Positions 1 to 10,551 of a DNA stretch of 39,350 nucleotides are shown here, piece after piece. Source of the stretch: a virus. The DNA lies in IMG/VR virus record IMGVR_UViG_3300025636_000011, positions 1 to 39,350 of that record, one strand, 5' to 3'. Below the pieces are notes generated by a model that saw only the letters and a list, made by a program, of their open reading frames with translations, ran no database searches and was not told the origin of the DNA. Made by a program: the position numbers and the translations under genes. How positions within the stretch are numbered: position 1 is the stretch's first letter; the number at the start of each line of letters is the position of its first letter.

Positions 1-3000
1 TGGTGTATATGTAAAGTTAGAGTCTGGTGTAAATCCAACAGAGGCTAAACTATCCACACTATCACTATTAACAATAATTGATGAGCTTCCTTTAAATGGC
101 TTTGTATATAATTTTAAATAATCTACCGTAAAGACATCTAGTAAGTTATTAATAATATAGGCCTCAGAATCATCTACCAATGTTGTTTTATCACCAATTG
201 ATTTTGTAGGGTCAACGTTATTTTGTAGCGTATTCAATACTCCACTATCTCTTAATTTTTTATAGATAATAGAATCCATATAGAAATCTGCAATGATAGT
301 ATCTTCATCTTCAAAAATCATTATATCCGACGTGTTGTTTGAATTTCTAAGAATATCATCCAAGGTCTCTTTACTTTCAACATTAGAATATGTATAATCT
401 AATAGGATATAAGAGTTTTCCACTTTCATTATAGTTGAAGCTAAATACGAGCGCTCTTCTATTACATCAAATGTACCAAATATTTTTTCACTCTTACCAC
501 CAGCTAAAGATCTAGTATAATAATTAGAATCCCAAGAAGATCTAAATACGTTTATATCTTTTTTATCAACTGCAACCTCACCGATTAAAGGGTATAGAGG
601 AAGTAGTTCACTTGAAGCTGTAAGTTTTGTAACACCAGTTGTATTAATATCATTTACTTTATGGTAAAAATGATTCTTAATTAAGCCCCAGTTTTTATCA
701 TGGTCTCCATTGTCCTGTATAAAATCTAGATTAAATGTAGTTCCACATCTATTGAATCTATTGTAATAATCTCTAGCAATAGAATATTCAGATATACTAC
801 TTAATGAATGTTTATATAGGCTCTCTTCAAAAACACGTTCAACTAGGTTACTGGTCAAATGATCTCTATTAACTTTAAAATGGCTATATAGATCTGTAAA
901 TGTTACAACTGGTTTCATATCAATTGTATAATTACCAGAATGTCTAATTAAGAACGGGTAGTACTCTTGTCCCTCTACTATATTATAACCAATTGTTCCA
1001 GAGCTTAATTTATAAGATTTTGGTTTATTAGTATCTTCTTCAATCGTTAAGTTAGCACGCTTAATTATTTCTTTACCACTTTCAAAGTTAATTACAAATC
1101 TATTATCAAGTATTGCACCATCGGCTTCTACTGTTTTATAATTAACTTCAGAGCTACTAGAATTTAATAAGTCGGCAACATTTTGAATTGATAATAATTC
1201 AAGTATAGTACTATGTGCATTAATACCACCACCTTCATATTTGTAAGAAGCATTTTCTTGTAATGAAGTACTTAAATAAGAAGTTGGTAATAATGTAGCA
1301 GGATTAGTAATATCATATGGAATTTCAAATAGTGTAAGCTCATTACTAGAATTAACAGATTGGACGCGAGCAGCATATGTAATACCAGTACCAAAATCCA
1401 TTAAAATTCTACCATAAATACCATCAGTTCCTGTGGCAATTTGATTTGTAAAAATAGAATCTGTGCCGTCAGCATGTGGTATTCCCGTAACACTATAAGG
1501 TCCACTTCCAGTAAAATCTGCATTTAATAAATCCAGAGCACCGTATAAATTAACATCACTATAAATATATTCACCAATACCATCGCCGTACGTATCAGCA
1601 TTAGAATAAACTAATTTATGGTTAAGTTCATATAACATTTTTCTAGAAAGACTTCCATCTAACCAATAATCACTAATATTTAGAGTAATAAAGAATATTA
1701 CAAACTTATGTGCTTTATTTTGGATTACATCATATTCTATAGAATTTGATATATCTTCAGAAGCAACATTATTCACTTTAACTACAGTGCTAAATCTATA
1801 CCCATTAAATTCTGTATTCTTTACAAACTCAGTTGCCGTATCATTATTAAATTCCTTTCTAGACTTAAATAAAACTTTAATACCTTTAAAGAATGTACTA
1901 GCAAATGAGCTATTACTTCCACTTTCAATTGGACTATATTTTTTTAGTCTAACAGATTTAGCAAAAGTTTCCATATCAAAATCTACTGGATCTGGGTTTA
2001 ATAAATCAGAAGAGTCTGATTTTACCTCTAAACCTTCATATACCATAAACTTATCAAAGTAGTCGTTGTCAGGATCCATGAATAATTCTTTAGTTAATTC
2101 AAAATCTTGTATGAAATTAATATAACTAAAAGTATCATTAATATCATTGTACCTATAATAAGTCGGTAATTTATCCATATAGAACCATTCATGTGTGAAC
2201 GATTTTCTGTCTCTACCTTCGACTGATAAATCTGGAGCAAAATTAGTTCTACCAAATGCCTCATTTGCATTTAGATAATAAGGTTGTTCTCTTGTCGTTA
2301 ATGTATTCTTTAATACCCATTTGTTTATATTTGGAACTACTCTAGAATTAAGAGCAAATTCCTTAGTATTATTCTCTTGTAATCTATCAAACTCAGAGTT
2401 AATAAATTCACCTGCAGTACCATCAATTGTTTCATTTGATAGCAATGGTAATAGATTAGAGAAATAATCAATAGGACTTAATGTATAATCAGAGTCTAAT
2501 ACTTCATCTTTAGTTAAACCATCATATAGAGGTCTATAATTAATATTGTCAGGGTCAGTCCAATCATTAACATCTATATACGGTGGGTATACAATATTAT
2601 CTAGCTCTTCTTTTTTCAATTCTTTCAAATCAGAATTTGAAGTATCGTAAAAATCAAAGTTCAAGTCATAGATATCATATGCTGAAAATAAACCAATTCT
2701 AAGTTTGTTCTCTCTATATAGTCGACACTCTCCGGTTTTTACTGTGTTTATATCGTTCAATATTACTTTATACATTCCGGATTCTAAATCATCAATATAT
2801 TCAACAACATCAATAATTTTATTATAAACATTATTATATTTAGTACCTATGTAATCGCCTATTTCAATTTCACTAATAGTATTACCATTCACCAATATTG
2901 ATTTACCTTTAGTATTACCACCATTAAAATAATGTGCATTCCATGCTGTCAATACACTACTATCAAGTTTCAATATTGAGCCTGTAACATCAGTATTGCC

Positions 3001-6000
3001 AACTTTAATAAAATCAGTATTATTTGCTTTTTTAACCAATAACGTATGTTGACGTAAATTATAACCTGGTATATTTACACTCACATAAACATCTTCACCT
3101 CTACTAAAAGCGCTAAATCCTGGCAGGTTACTAATAGCTGCGCTTATTGCAATCGCAATATCAGAAAGTTTTCCATCTTGTGAAAATCTGTTTCCACTAA
3201 AAGTACCTTTAGTTAATTCACCTGGACCTGCTGCAAATAATGTATTATCATATAAATTTACATGAGTATAGATTTTAGAAACTTTAATAAGGTTTCCATT
3301 TGGAATAGTAATGGATAGCGACAAGTCACCTAATGCTGCTAATTTTTCAGTTAGGTAAATTTTATCAGCATCTTTTGAAATATAAAAATGAGGTTCCATT
3401 GTACTAGCAGCAAACGCAGCCTCAAAGTTAGTTATAGCCTCGGCAACATTAATACCAGTATTAAAAAGAAGAGAATGTCCATGTGAATCCTCAACAGTAA
3501 CAAAAGTACTAGGAATATGTTTAATAAACTTAAAACTAAAAGCTTCCTCTTTTGTATTTACAATTGCAATATTATCATTAATAACCGGAGTTTCAGCTAT
3601 CTTAAATTTAATAAAGTCAAATCCTTCATTAGAGTTTGCTTCGATATCTATTGATTTACCTTTGTATTTTATACCTAATTTTTTAGTTATGTCATCCATA
3701 ACATCAACCACTTCTAGGTTTAGATTAGACTCTTCATAATACTTATTATTAGAAATCTTATAATAATCACCTTCAATTGCAGTATAACCTAGAGTTAGAG
3801 TCCCATTCATCATTTTATAACTAGGGATTGCACTAGATTGAATGTTTGGATTTACATAAGAATCTAAACTCTTAAACTTAATCCTACCAAAATTAGAGGT
3901 TAATACTTCTCCTAGACCAGAATCAATATCATCTACATATAGACCAAAATATCTATTTACTGAATAGTCAATAGAGGTTACATCATCAAATAAAAACTCT
4001 AGGTTTAAGATATTAGCAGAGACCATAGAGTTTCTTCTAAATCCATCTGTAATAAAATCATTTGCCTCAATTAAAGGCTTATCTTTCTCAACGAAGTCTT
4101 TATATAAGTACTCAGATTTACTCGTAAAGCCACCCCTACCCAAGTCAATTCCATTATATGAAGACTTTTCATTCTTTTCAAATGAGAATGTTAGCGGACT
4201 AGCTGGGAACCTCTCATCTTGTACATGGTTTCTAATATACTGTCCAATTGCTGAATTCTTAGTTAAGTCAAAAGTCTTTACAATTTCAGCATTAGTCAAC
4301 ATTGATTTAATTCTACTAAAATTATCTTCAGCATTATTTAAAAGTCCTTCAGCATTGGCTGGATTGTTAACCTTAAAGATAACAAATTTCTTGGGCATAT
4401 TAAGGTCTGCCCAGATTGGTGCAAATATTCTAAACTTCTCGTCATATAATTTAGAGTAGTTAATAGTCGCTCCATATTGATAGCTTTCCTCAATTTGAGA
4501 TTGATAGCTTTCCAATACTGAAATATCAGAAGATGCTCTTTTTGTTTTATAAATAATATCAGATGGAGTTCTTTTAGAATTAAAGAAATTAGCAACATCA
4601 TAAGAATATTTACCAGACTTATTTACCTCATTCCTTTTATATTCAATACTCGCTAAATCTTTAGTAGCATCAATTGATTCTAAGAAGATTCTATCATTAT
4701 TATCTGCAATTATTTTAACATTAGCTGTTAATTTAGGATTTGTTCTTAATAGAGGTCTAGCAACGTTATCCAGATTATAATTTTTTTCAGTTGAAAAGTT
4801 AGGACCTAGATCTAATGGTGGCTGACTTTCAATATCACCAAATGTATATGGGTCTCCTATTGGTTCACATATACAATCTCCACAATTACTCTTTAAATTT
4901 AAAGTATTACCACTAAAGATACCTATGAAGTTGGCAGGTTTTTGTTGTACTGAATCATATCCAGTTGGAAGTAAATTCTCTAATAAACTCTGAGCCTCAT
5001 CAATATCTATGGCAACAATCCTGTGTATAAATGTCATACATTCATCTCCAGGTGTATTTGTAAATGTATATTTTCCAGATGCTGTCATTGCATCATAGAA
5101 CTCAGTCATGTAATTACTCTCACTATCAAAGTGGTCACCGTCTATTAAATAGACTGGGAATTTAACATCACCTGGGCTTACCTCATCTGCGATACAAGAC
5201 CAGAATGCATAAAAGTATTTAGATGCAAATGGATCTGCACTAGAAATTAATTCACTAGTTAAAGTTCCAGGTCTTACATAGATATCACACTTGCCACCCT
5301 CTTCTATTAATAGACCGGTAGCAAGATCGCCAGCTGAAGTAAATCCAAACCATTTTCTACCACTAGGTGTGGCGTTTCCATATAAGAACCATCCTAATAC
5401 AGGCTCTCCATGGCTACTATAAATTGCCAATGGGGCCAAATCACTACTTAAAGCGTTTTCAGCACCTGTAATAGTAGTGTAGATTAAAATATTTTGCTTT
5501 GCAATTTCTAAAAGGTCTAAGTTAGAACCTTTTACAGCTTTATAATAAAAATTAGTTTTAATTTTACATCCAGTACAAAAATTATCTGCCTCTGTATCGA
5601 ATTCTTTCGTATGTTCTAGAGTAATAGGGAAAATCTCATATTCTATAATAGAGCATTGAAATTCATCACCACCATCTAACCAAGCATAAGAATTTGAAAT
5701 ATTCCAGACGACATACCATTCCTTTCCATTACCAGTTAGCGTGTATGCATAAAATTCTGGAACTGCATCAATCCATGAATATGGGATGCCTGCACTGGTT
5801 TCATTAATCCAGGTTTGTGCTCCAATTGTGCTTACAAAGATAGGAATACCTTCTTGTGCAATTTGTAATAAAGTTTTAGGTTCTGTTGCTGGGTAATATA
5901 TTGTACGATCTTCCCATGTATCAGGGTCACATGCATCGGCACTAGATAGAGCCGTATAAGGAATTACTAAAGATAATACTGTATAGCTAGGACCAGATCC

Positions 6001-6792
6001 ACATACTAAAATATCTTTAATGTTACCAGCCGGATCTACTTGTATAGCTTTACCTTCTCCAATTAAAAGGTACCAATAATTTTGACCATCAAACGGAACT
6101 AAAAGACCTGGGTCTTTAAAAAGAGAGCTACCAACTACTAAATCAGCTACATCTAGTGTTGAAAATATAGTACCATTAAAACTATCTAAACATGCCCCCG
6201 ATGCAGCAACATGTGGACTTGATATATCTATAGAAAAGCTAGAAACTGAACAATTCTGAATATCATCAACCTTACCGTTAGGACTAACCTGTATTGATTT
6301 ATTTTCATCATATAAATAATACCAGGCATTATCACCATCAAATGGTATAGTTTCACCTAAGTCATCATATAAAACATCTCCAAGTGCAAGTGTGTCTGGA
6401 GTTATTGCACTGTTATATTTAGTGCTATCAAGTACATTATTTAAACATGCTGAATTTGCATCTGGTGATCTTAGACCTAAGCCAATACCACTAGAGCTAC
6501 AAGTATTTTCATCAGCTACAACTCCATTTTCATCAACTAGTATTGATTTATTAAATTCGGTATAATACCAATAAGGTACACCGGGATCTTTAGGAGTTAC
6601 TCCGTCCTCTATGAAAATATCTAGTTGTGTAGCACTTGCATCTAAAAATATCTCACTTCCAACTGCAGGTTCTGCTAAAGCACCTCCTTGGTCGTCAAAA
6701 TATCTACTAGTACCATCCGTTGATGCAGCACATGCATCATTACCGTCAGTAAAGTATGTTGCCCCGTGTATCTTAAAGCCTATTATCGCCAT
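1..6792 (-). CDS. Giant fibre/adhesin-like virion protein (3' end outside window)
   Basis: An uninterrupted minus-strand frame runs from ATG at 6790-6792 to the left edge, giving at least 2,264 codons. I checked it for in-frame stops along its length; a TAA lies three codons before the ATG, so the start is secure. The first ~290 residues hold three successive Cys-bounded modules (C21/C98, C116/C181, C201/C264, next C288), each with a W-Y-Y/Y-W-Y patch followed by K-S/A-I-x-V and an Asp/Gly-rich turn before the last Cys. A CxxCxC cluster lies at 637-642. The rest is Asn/Asp/Ser-rich with no enzyme motif recognised. It is the last gene of the tail-fibre block. By size, position and composition it is probably a tail fibre or baseplate-attached adhesin, an inference. 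The repeat type is one I associate with Bacteroidetes phage proteins. Confidence 0.75.
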   Translation of the reverse strand, partial: MAIIGFKIHGATYFTDGNDACAASTDGTSRYFDDQGGALAEPAVGSEIFLDASATQLDIFIEDGVTPKDPGVPYWYYTEFNKSILVDENGVVADENTCSSSGIGLGLRSPDANSACLNNVLDSTKYNSAITPDTLALGDVLYDDLGETIPFDGDNAWYYLYDENKSIQVSPNGKVDDIQNCSVSSFSIDISSPHVAASGACLDSFNGTIFSTLDVADLVVGSSLFKDPGLLVPFDGQNYWYLLIGEGKAIQVDPAGNIKDILVCGSGPSYTVLSLVIPYTALSSADACDPDTWEDRTIYYPATEPKTLLQIAQEGIPIFVSTIGAQTWINETSAGIPYSWIDAVPEFYAYTLTGNGKEWYVVWNISNSYAWLDGGDEFQCSIIEYEIFPITLEHTKEFDTEADNFCTGCKIKTNFYYKAVKGSNLDLLEIAKQNILIYTTITGAENALSSDLAPLAIYSSHGEPVLGWFLYGNATPSGRKWFGFTSAGDLATGLLIEEGGKCDIYVRPGTLTSELISSADPFASKYFYAFWSCIADEVSPGDVKFPVYLIDGDHFDSESNYMTEFYDAMTASGKYTFTNTPGDECMTFIHRIVAIDIDEAQSLLENLLPTGYDSVQQKPANFIGIFSGNTLNLKSNCGDCICEPIGDPYTFGDIESQPPLDLGPNFSTEKNYNLDNVARPLLRTNPKLTANVKIIADNNDRIFLESIDATKDLASIEYKRNEVNKSGKYSYDVANFFNSKRTPSDIIYKTKRASSDISVLESYQSQIEESYQYGATINYSKLYDEKFRIFAPIWADLNMPKKFVIFKVNNPANAEGLLNNAEDNFSRIKSMLTNAEIVKTFDLTKNSAIGQYIRNHVQDERFPASPLTFSFEKNEKSSYNGIDLGRGGFTSKSEYLYKDFVEKDKPLIEANDFITDGFRRNSMVSANILNLEFLFDDVTSIDYSVNRYFGLYVDDIDSGLGEVLTSNFGRIKFKSLDSYVNPNIQSSAIPSYKMMNGTLTLGYTAIEGDYYKISNNKYYEESNLNLEVVDVMDDITKKLGIKYKGKSIDIEANSNEGFDFIKFKIAETPVINDNIAIVNTKEEAFSFKFIKHIPSTFVTVEDSHGHSLLFNTGINVAEAITNFEAAFAASTMEPHFYISKDADKIYLTEKLAALGDLSLSITIPNGNLIKVSKIYTHVNLYDNTLFAAGPGELTKGTFSGNRFSQDGKLSDIAIAISAAISNLPGFSAFSRGEDVYVSVNIPGYNLRQHTLLVKKANNTDFIKVGNTDVTGSILKLDSSVLTAWNAHYFNGGNTKGKSILVNGNTISEIEIGDYIGTKYNNVYNKIIDVVEYIDDLESGMYKVILNDINTVKTGECRLYRENKLRIGLFSAYDIYDLNFDFYDTSNSDLKELKKEELDNIVYPPYIDVNDWTDPDNINYRPLYDGLTKDEVLDSDYTLSPIDYFSNLLPLLSNETIDGTAGEFINSEFDRLQENNTKEFALNSRVVPNINKWVLKNTLTTREQPYYLNANEAFGRTNFAPDLSVEGRDRKSFTHEWFYMDKLPTYYRYNDINDTFSYINFIQDFELTKELFMDPDNDYFDKFMVYEGLEVKSDSSDLLNPDPVDFDMETFAKSVRLKKYSPIESGSNSSFASTFFKGIKVLFKSRKEFNNDTATEFVKNTEFNGYRFSTVVKVNNVASEDISNSIEYDVIQNKAHKFVIFFITLNISDYWLDGSLSRKMLYELNHKLVYSNADTYGDGIGEYIYSDVNLYGALDLLNADFTGSGPYSVTGIPHADGTDSIFTNQIATGTDGIYGRILMDFGTGITYAARVQSVNSSNELTLFEIPYDITNPATLLPTSYLSTSLQENASYKYEGGGINAHSTILELLSIQNVADLLNSSSSEVNYKTVEADGAILDNRFVINFESGKEIIKRANLTIEEDTNKPKSYKLSSGTIGYNIVEGQEYYPFLIRHSGNYTIDMKPVVTFTDLYSHFKVNRDHLTSNLVERVFEESLYKHSLSSISEYSIARDYYNRFNRCGTTFNLDFIQDNGDHDKNWGLIKNHFYHKVNDINTTGVTKLTASSELLPLYPLIGEVAVDKKDINVFRSSWDSNYYTRSLAGGKSEKIFGTFDVIEERSYLASTIMKVENSYILLDYTYSNVESKETLDDILRNSNNTSDIMIFEDEDTIIADFYMDSIIYKKLRDSGVLNTLQNNVDPTKSIGDKTTLVDDSEAYIINNLLDVFTVDYLKLYTKPFKGSSSIIVNSDSVDSLASVGFTPDSNFTYTP

Positions 6793-6800
6793 TGTGTTTT

Positions 6801-6847
6801 AAAATCTTTTTATATATAGAATCTCTCTATTATATATCAAAGATTTT
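6801..6847 (-). other. Long imperfect hairpin between two fibre genes
   Basis: Nine-base perfect arms (AAAATCTTT at 6801-6809 and AAAGATTTT at 6839-6847) enclose a second pair of near-complementary AT-rich arms around 6811-6820 and 6826-6836. The structure covers almost the whole gap between the stop of the 1,234-aa gene and the start of the giant gene and overlaps that stop codon. There is no U-tract on the leftward transcript, so it is not a standard terminator. It could be an mRNA processing or stabilising element, or a chance product of AT-rich DNA. Confidence 0.45.
6830..6838 (-). promoter_or_regulatory. Candidate phage promoter box GATATATAA
   Basis: Minus-strand GATATATAA lies 37 bases upstream of the giant fibre gene start. 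The same nonamer or a one-base variant stands 21-37 bases before four other genes in this window. It resembles an AT-rich late-promoter -10 element such as the T4 late TATAAATA. No experimental support; AT-rich gaps make chance matches likely. Confidence 0.3.
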
Positions 6848-9800
6848 ATCTAACTAATTGGGCAGCTTTAATAGAGTTTAAGTTTTTACCTTTAGGGCTA
6901 TATTTTGCAAATACTTCTAAGTCAAATGAGAATTGCTCGTCAAACTTATCAAAGATATCTAAACCTAGTACTTTAGTATAAGTTAAGTTACCATATCCAA
7001 ATTTACCAAATCCACCAATTCTACCAATATCTGATGCAGCGTCATCTCCAAAATAATCTGTCATTCTATATTGGAATACAACATCTAATGAGATTCCATT
7101 ACCGGTTCCACTTAAAACTTTTTTAGTACTCTGTTTTGTATCACCGTCTACAGATAATGTATTCGTATTAATAGGAGACAAGAATAAAAAGGCTCCACAT
7201 GATTTTCCACCTAATAAATATTGGTCATTAACATCGAACGACATTTTAAAAGATCTATCACCGGCTGCAATCATGTTATCCATTTCCATATAAGCTAATT
7301 GCTTTTTAGTCATAGAAACAGAACCCGCAACTGAATATGCAGGTAAACTTAATCCACCAGGTGTAATACCACTAAATGGCGTAAGTAATCCAGATGTTTC
7401 AGTTGTAGCAGATATTGGCATTGTATAGATTGCATTATCTACTAAAGCTTTTATTGAAGTCTGTTGTTCAACACTAGTTGCTACGCCTCCTGGGTCCACT
7501 ACATTATTACTATAATCTAGATATAAATTTTCTAGATCCGGGTGATCTTTATGTATGTAAAGACCATTGTTATAATTAGTTAAACCTACTGTACCGATAC
7601 TAGTAACATCGATCATTGCTGGTGAAAAATCAACACTTAAATCTGGGGTTGCACCATCTTTAGCTATTCCAAAGGTTCCAGCCCAAATAAAGTCTGCAGT
7701 TGTAGCATCACCTGATACTGATAATAATGTAGGTAGCGTAGCAGACTCAAAATCAGCGTAACCTAAGATGTGCTCATAATTAGTAAGTGAACCTATTGCA
7801 CCATCAGTGGAAAGTGGTTCAGTAAAGTATAAAGGAGCAGTACCTGCAATATCCATAAACCTAGAATAGACAAATTGCCCTCTTCTTTGTGCAGATTGAT
7901 ATGGAGCCTCATGTAATAGATTAAGTGCACTTAATTCACTTTGAGAAATATTTTGATATTGAATTGGTACTAAGTCATACATACCTTCGGTAGTATAATA
8001 AGTATCATTAATAATTTTATTATCAACATCTTGTGCTCCAATGTCGTTCACTGGGTTACCAAAGCCATTCTGTGTTGCTGTAGAAGTAGATCCACTAGAT
8101 TTATAAGCTGGTAATACTCTATCGCCAGTTAGCCTTGAAATCAATTCTAGAGTAGTCGCTTTAGTATTTTCAATTACTAGTTTAAATGTTTTAGTAACAA
8201 TGTGTCCTTTCTTTACAGTAAGATCTGCAACCTCGTCCACGTAATATCCAGCAAAAATCTGATTTGTAGTGTCTTTATTAATGTTAGTAACAGTTCCGTC
8301 TTCAGAGATAAGCTTAACAAATAGTTCACCTTTAGCTCCAGCAATTTGATCTTGTAACGCTTGTATTTGTAATTGCATTTCTGCTAATTTGTCATATACA
8401 GAAATTGGCTTTTGTTCAGCTGAAAGAAATCCAGATGCTAAATCGGTTGCTGCGTGTGCATAATATCTCTCATTAGAAGTAAAAGAGCCGGCAACGTGTG
8501 TGTAAACTCCTTGCGCATTTAACTCTTCATTAAGTTTAACCTTTGTTACTTCAGAGATATTTTGTTGTATTAAAGCATTTAAGTCAGTAGTATCAACTTC
8601 GCCTGCTGGGAATTCAACCAATATTGGCTCAGACCAGTCTGACATAATTGGATTAGCAGGATAGCCAGCTTCAGAAATAGATTTAACTCTAATTTCAACA
8701 GATTCACCTTGTGAAATCGCAATATCTAACTGATTAAAGTTAACTTTTTGTGCATCCTCAACAAGACTGTCTTGCCATTTGAATTTACCAGTAGTATCTT
8801 TTGCTCTATCTCTTGGTACTGTTTTAAATTCATTCCAGTTTGAGAAAACAGCAGTCTTCTCTCTTGAATTCTCAAAGAATTTAATTTGATTCACCTCTGG
8901 AGTTTTACCTGAAGTTGAGATATATCTATATTGTACAATAAATTGAACCACATTTTGCTCTACAGTACCTGCGACAGTTTTAGGTTCTGGAACTTGCCAA
9001 AAACCTCTAACTCTATATTTAGGAGCAACCTTACCAACGTTTGTGTCTGTTGATAGTGATTGTATCTGTGTCACAATTGAGCTATACAGAGATGCCTCAG
9101 ATGACCTCTGGTCAATCAAGGTTGTTAATTCGTTTCTATCTTTATCAGCCTCGATTTGTGAATTATATTTCTTAGTAGAAATCTCAGTTCTCTTCTTGGC
9201 GATTGTATCATCTAATTTCTTGATAGTCTCTTCAACCGAAGATTTATCAGAAACCAATTTTTTAATTTTAACAGCAGCATCACTCTCGGTTAAGTGTTTA
9301 TTAACCTGAACTACAGTAAAGTTATCAACTAAAACTGTTGGAGCTTCTGGTGTAATACCTTGAGTTGCTGGTGGAATTGCATCTTCCTTTAGGGCTTTAA
9401 TATATCTACCAAAGTCAGCAACTTCGTCAACGTAGTAATTAGCAAGAGTTTGTACGCTACCATCTTCTAGTATAATTGTTAAATCATTCGAATAGAATCC
9501 AACACCAGGAGACCATTGTTCTGCTAACATTTTAGAAACTGGATCTATTGCTTTAATAAAAGTTAAAATTCTTTCATTAAATCCAACATTAATTTCAACC
9601 TCTAATGTATTGTCAATATTCTTATAGATAGACAATGAATCTGCTCCTATTTTAATAGGCTCATAACCTTCAACTAACTCTAATTCTACTTGTCTACTAG
9701 ACGCATCAACTTTTGTTACTTTATATCTAGTACTTTTATTAATAGAATTAACCATTAACTCATCTCCAACTTTGATAACCTCAGTTTGATCTAATTCTTT

Positions 9801-10550
9801 ATTAGAATCACTATAAGTTAATTGGTCTAATGTATAAAGTTTAATCGGTAATTTTTTAGTAACACCATCAACTACTACCTCTCTCTTAGAATTACTAATT
9901 GCAGTAACATCAAATTTACCATAATATCTACTATTTCTAAAAGGCATATCTCTTACCTCTTCATCAATAATATATGCAATATTATTATTTTCTAATCCAG
10001 CAACTGCAGGATTATGTGCAATATCATTTTTATTAACAAAGTTTTCATTAAAGTAATCAACTGCAACCTGGTTAGTTGAATCAAATATAAATCTTTTAAC
10101 TAATACTCTTTCCGTATCATTTGGTATCTGTCCAGTAACATCAAATCTAGCTACTAATAGTGGATTTAAGAAATCTTCAAAGAAGTAGTTTGCCTTTGTA
10201 GAAAAGTTAACCGGTCTATTTAAAGCAGTAATATCATTTGCTGGAGTTTTAAGTGCTCCAGTAATTAGTTTTTGATATGAACCATCTGCTAGTCTAATAT
10301 TTGTATTACCAGCCCCAAGTCCACTAATAGCTTTAAGATTAGTATCTAATCTTTCAAGCTCTTTTGTCATAAAACCAAACGATGGCACATAAACAGTTTT
10401 AGTCTCACCATCAGATGTTAAAATCTCTAGTGGGACATTTTTTTCACTTGTCGTGATTGCTTCGTTGATTCTTTCGAAAGTTTTTAATGAGTTAACATTA
10501 ATCTCAAGAAGCTGTTTTATTGCGCTGGAAATAGAGTTGTTTGTATTCAT
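6846..10550 (-). CDS. Large tail-fibre/baseplate-associated structural protein
   Basis: A 1,234-residue protein with no enzyme motif. A predicted coiled coil rich in E/K/D/I spans roughly residues 435-500. A fibronectin-III-like stretch follows (about 513-645, starting VRGFWQVPEP and ending with DWSEPILVEFP). A second short coiled coil lies near 725-745, before a GAKGELFVKL segment. The phrase YYVDEVAD occurs twice, near residues 372 and 769, each time after an EDG(S/T)V motif, pointing to an internal duplication. The C-terminal ~300 residues are Gly/Ser/Asn/Asp-rich as in fibre shafts or tips. The start lies one base after the stop of the preceding gene (translational coupling likely). A role as a tail fibre or baseplate appendage is inferred from composition and position. 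Confidence 0.7.
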   Translation of the reverse strand: MNTNNSISSAIKQLLEINVNSLKTFERINEAITTSEKNVPLEILTSDGETKTVYVPSFGFMTKELERLDTNLKAISGLGAGNTNIRLADGSYQKLITGALKTPANDITALNRPVNFSTKANYFFEDFLNPLLVARFDVTGQIPNDTERVLVKRFIFDSTNQVAVDYFNENFVNKNDIAHNPAVAGLENNNIAYIIDEEVRDMPFRNSRYYGKFDVTAISNSKREVVVDGVTKKLPIKLYTLDQLTYSDSNKELDQTEVIKVGDELMVNSINKSTRYKVTKVDASSRQVELELVEGYEPIKIGADSLSIYKNIDNTLEVEINVGFNERILTFIKAIDPVSKMLAEQWSPGVGFYSNDLTIILEDGSVQTLANYYVDEVADFGRYIKALKEDAIPPATQGITPEAPTVLVDNFTVVQVNKHLTESDAAVKIKKLVSDKSSVEETIKKLDDTIAKKRTEISTKKYNSQIEADKDRNELTTLIDQRSSEASLYSSIVTQIQSLSTDTNVGKVAPKYRVRGFWQVPEPKTVAGTVEQNVVQFIVQYRYISTSGKTPEVNQIKFFENSREKTAVFSNWNEFKTVPRDRAKDTTGKFKWQDSLVEDAQKVNFNQLDIAISQGESVEIRVKSISEAGYPANPIMSDWSEPILVEFPAGEVDTTDLNALIQQNISEVTKVKLNEELNAQGVYTHVAGSFTSNERYYAHAATDLASGFLSAEQKPISVYDKLAEMQLQIQALQDQIAGAKGELFVKLISEDGTVTNINKDTTNQIFAGYYVDEVADLTVKKGHIVTKTFKLVIENTKATTLELISRLTGDRVLPAYKSSGSTSTATQNGFGNPVNDIGAQDVDNKIINDTYYTTEGMYDLVPIQYQNISQSELSALNLLHEAPYQSAQRRGQFVYSRFMDIAGTAPLYFTEPLSTDGAIGSLTNYEHILGYADFESATLPTLLSVSGDATTADFIWAGTFGIAKDGATPDLSVDFSPAMIDVTSIGTVGLTNYNNGLYIHKDHPDLENLYLDYSNNVVDPGGVATSVEQQTSIKALVDNAIYTMPISATTETSGLLTPFSGITPGGLSLPAYSVAGSVSMTKKQLAYMEMDNMIAAGDRSFKMSFDVNDQYLLGGKSCGAFLFLSPINTNTLSVDGDTKQSTKKVLSGTGNGISLDVVFQYRMTDYFGDDAASDIGRIGGFGKFGYGNLTYTKVLGLDIFDKFDEQFSFDLEVFAKYSPKGKNLNSIKAAQLVR

Positions 10551-10551
10551 C

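Noticed and set aside
4338-4601. Minus-strand frame of 87 codons inside the giant gene
   Set aside because: It lies in another frame of a continuous long coding sequence and has no distinct leader; a shadow.
10450-10490. LKTFERINEA near the N-terminus of the 1,234-aa protein as another capsid-targeting leader
   Set aside because: It begins about 20 residues in instead of at the start, and the protein is a fibre-type structure; chance resemblance is more likely.
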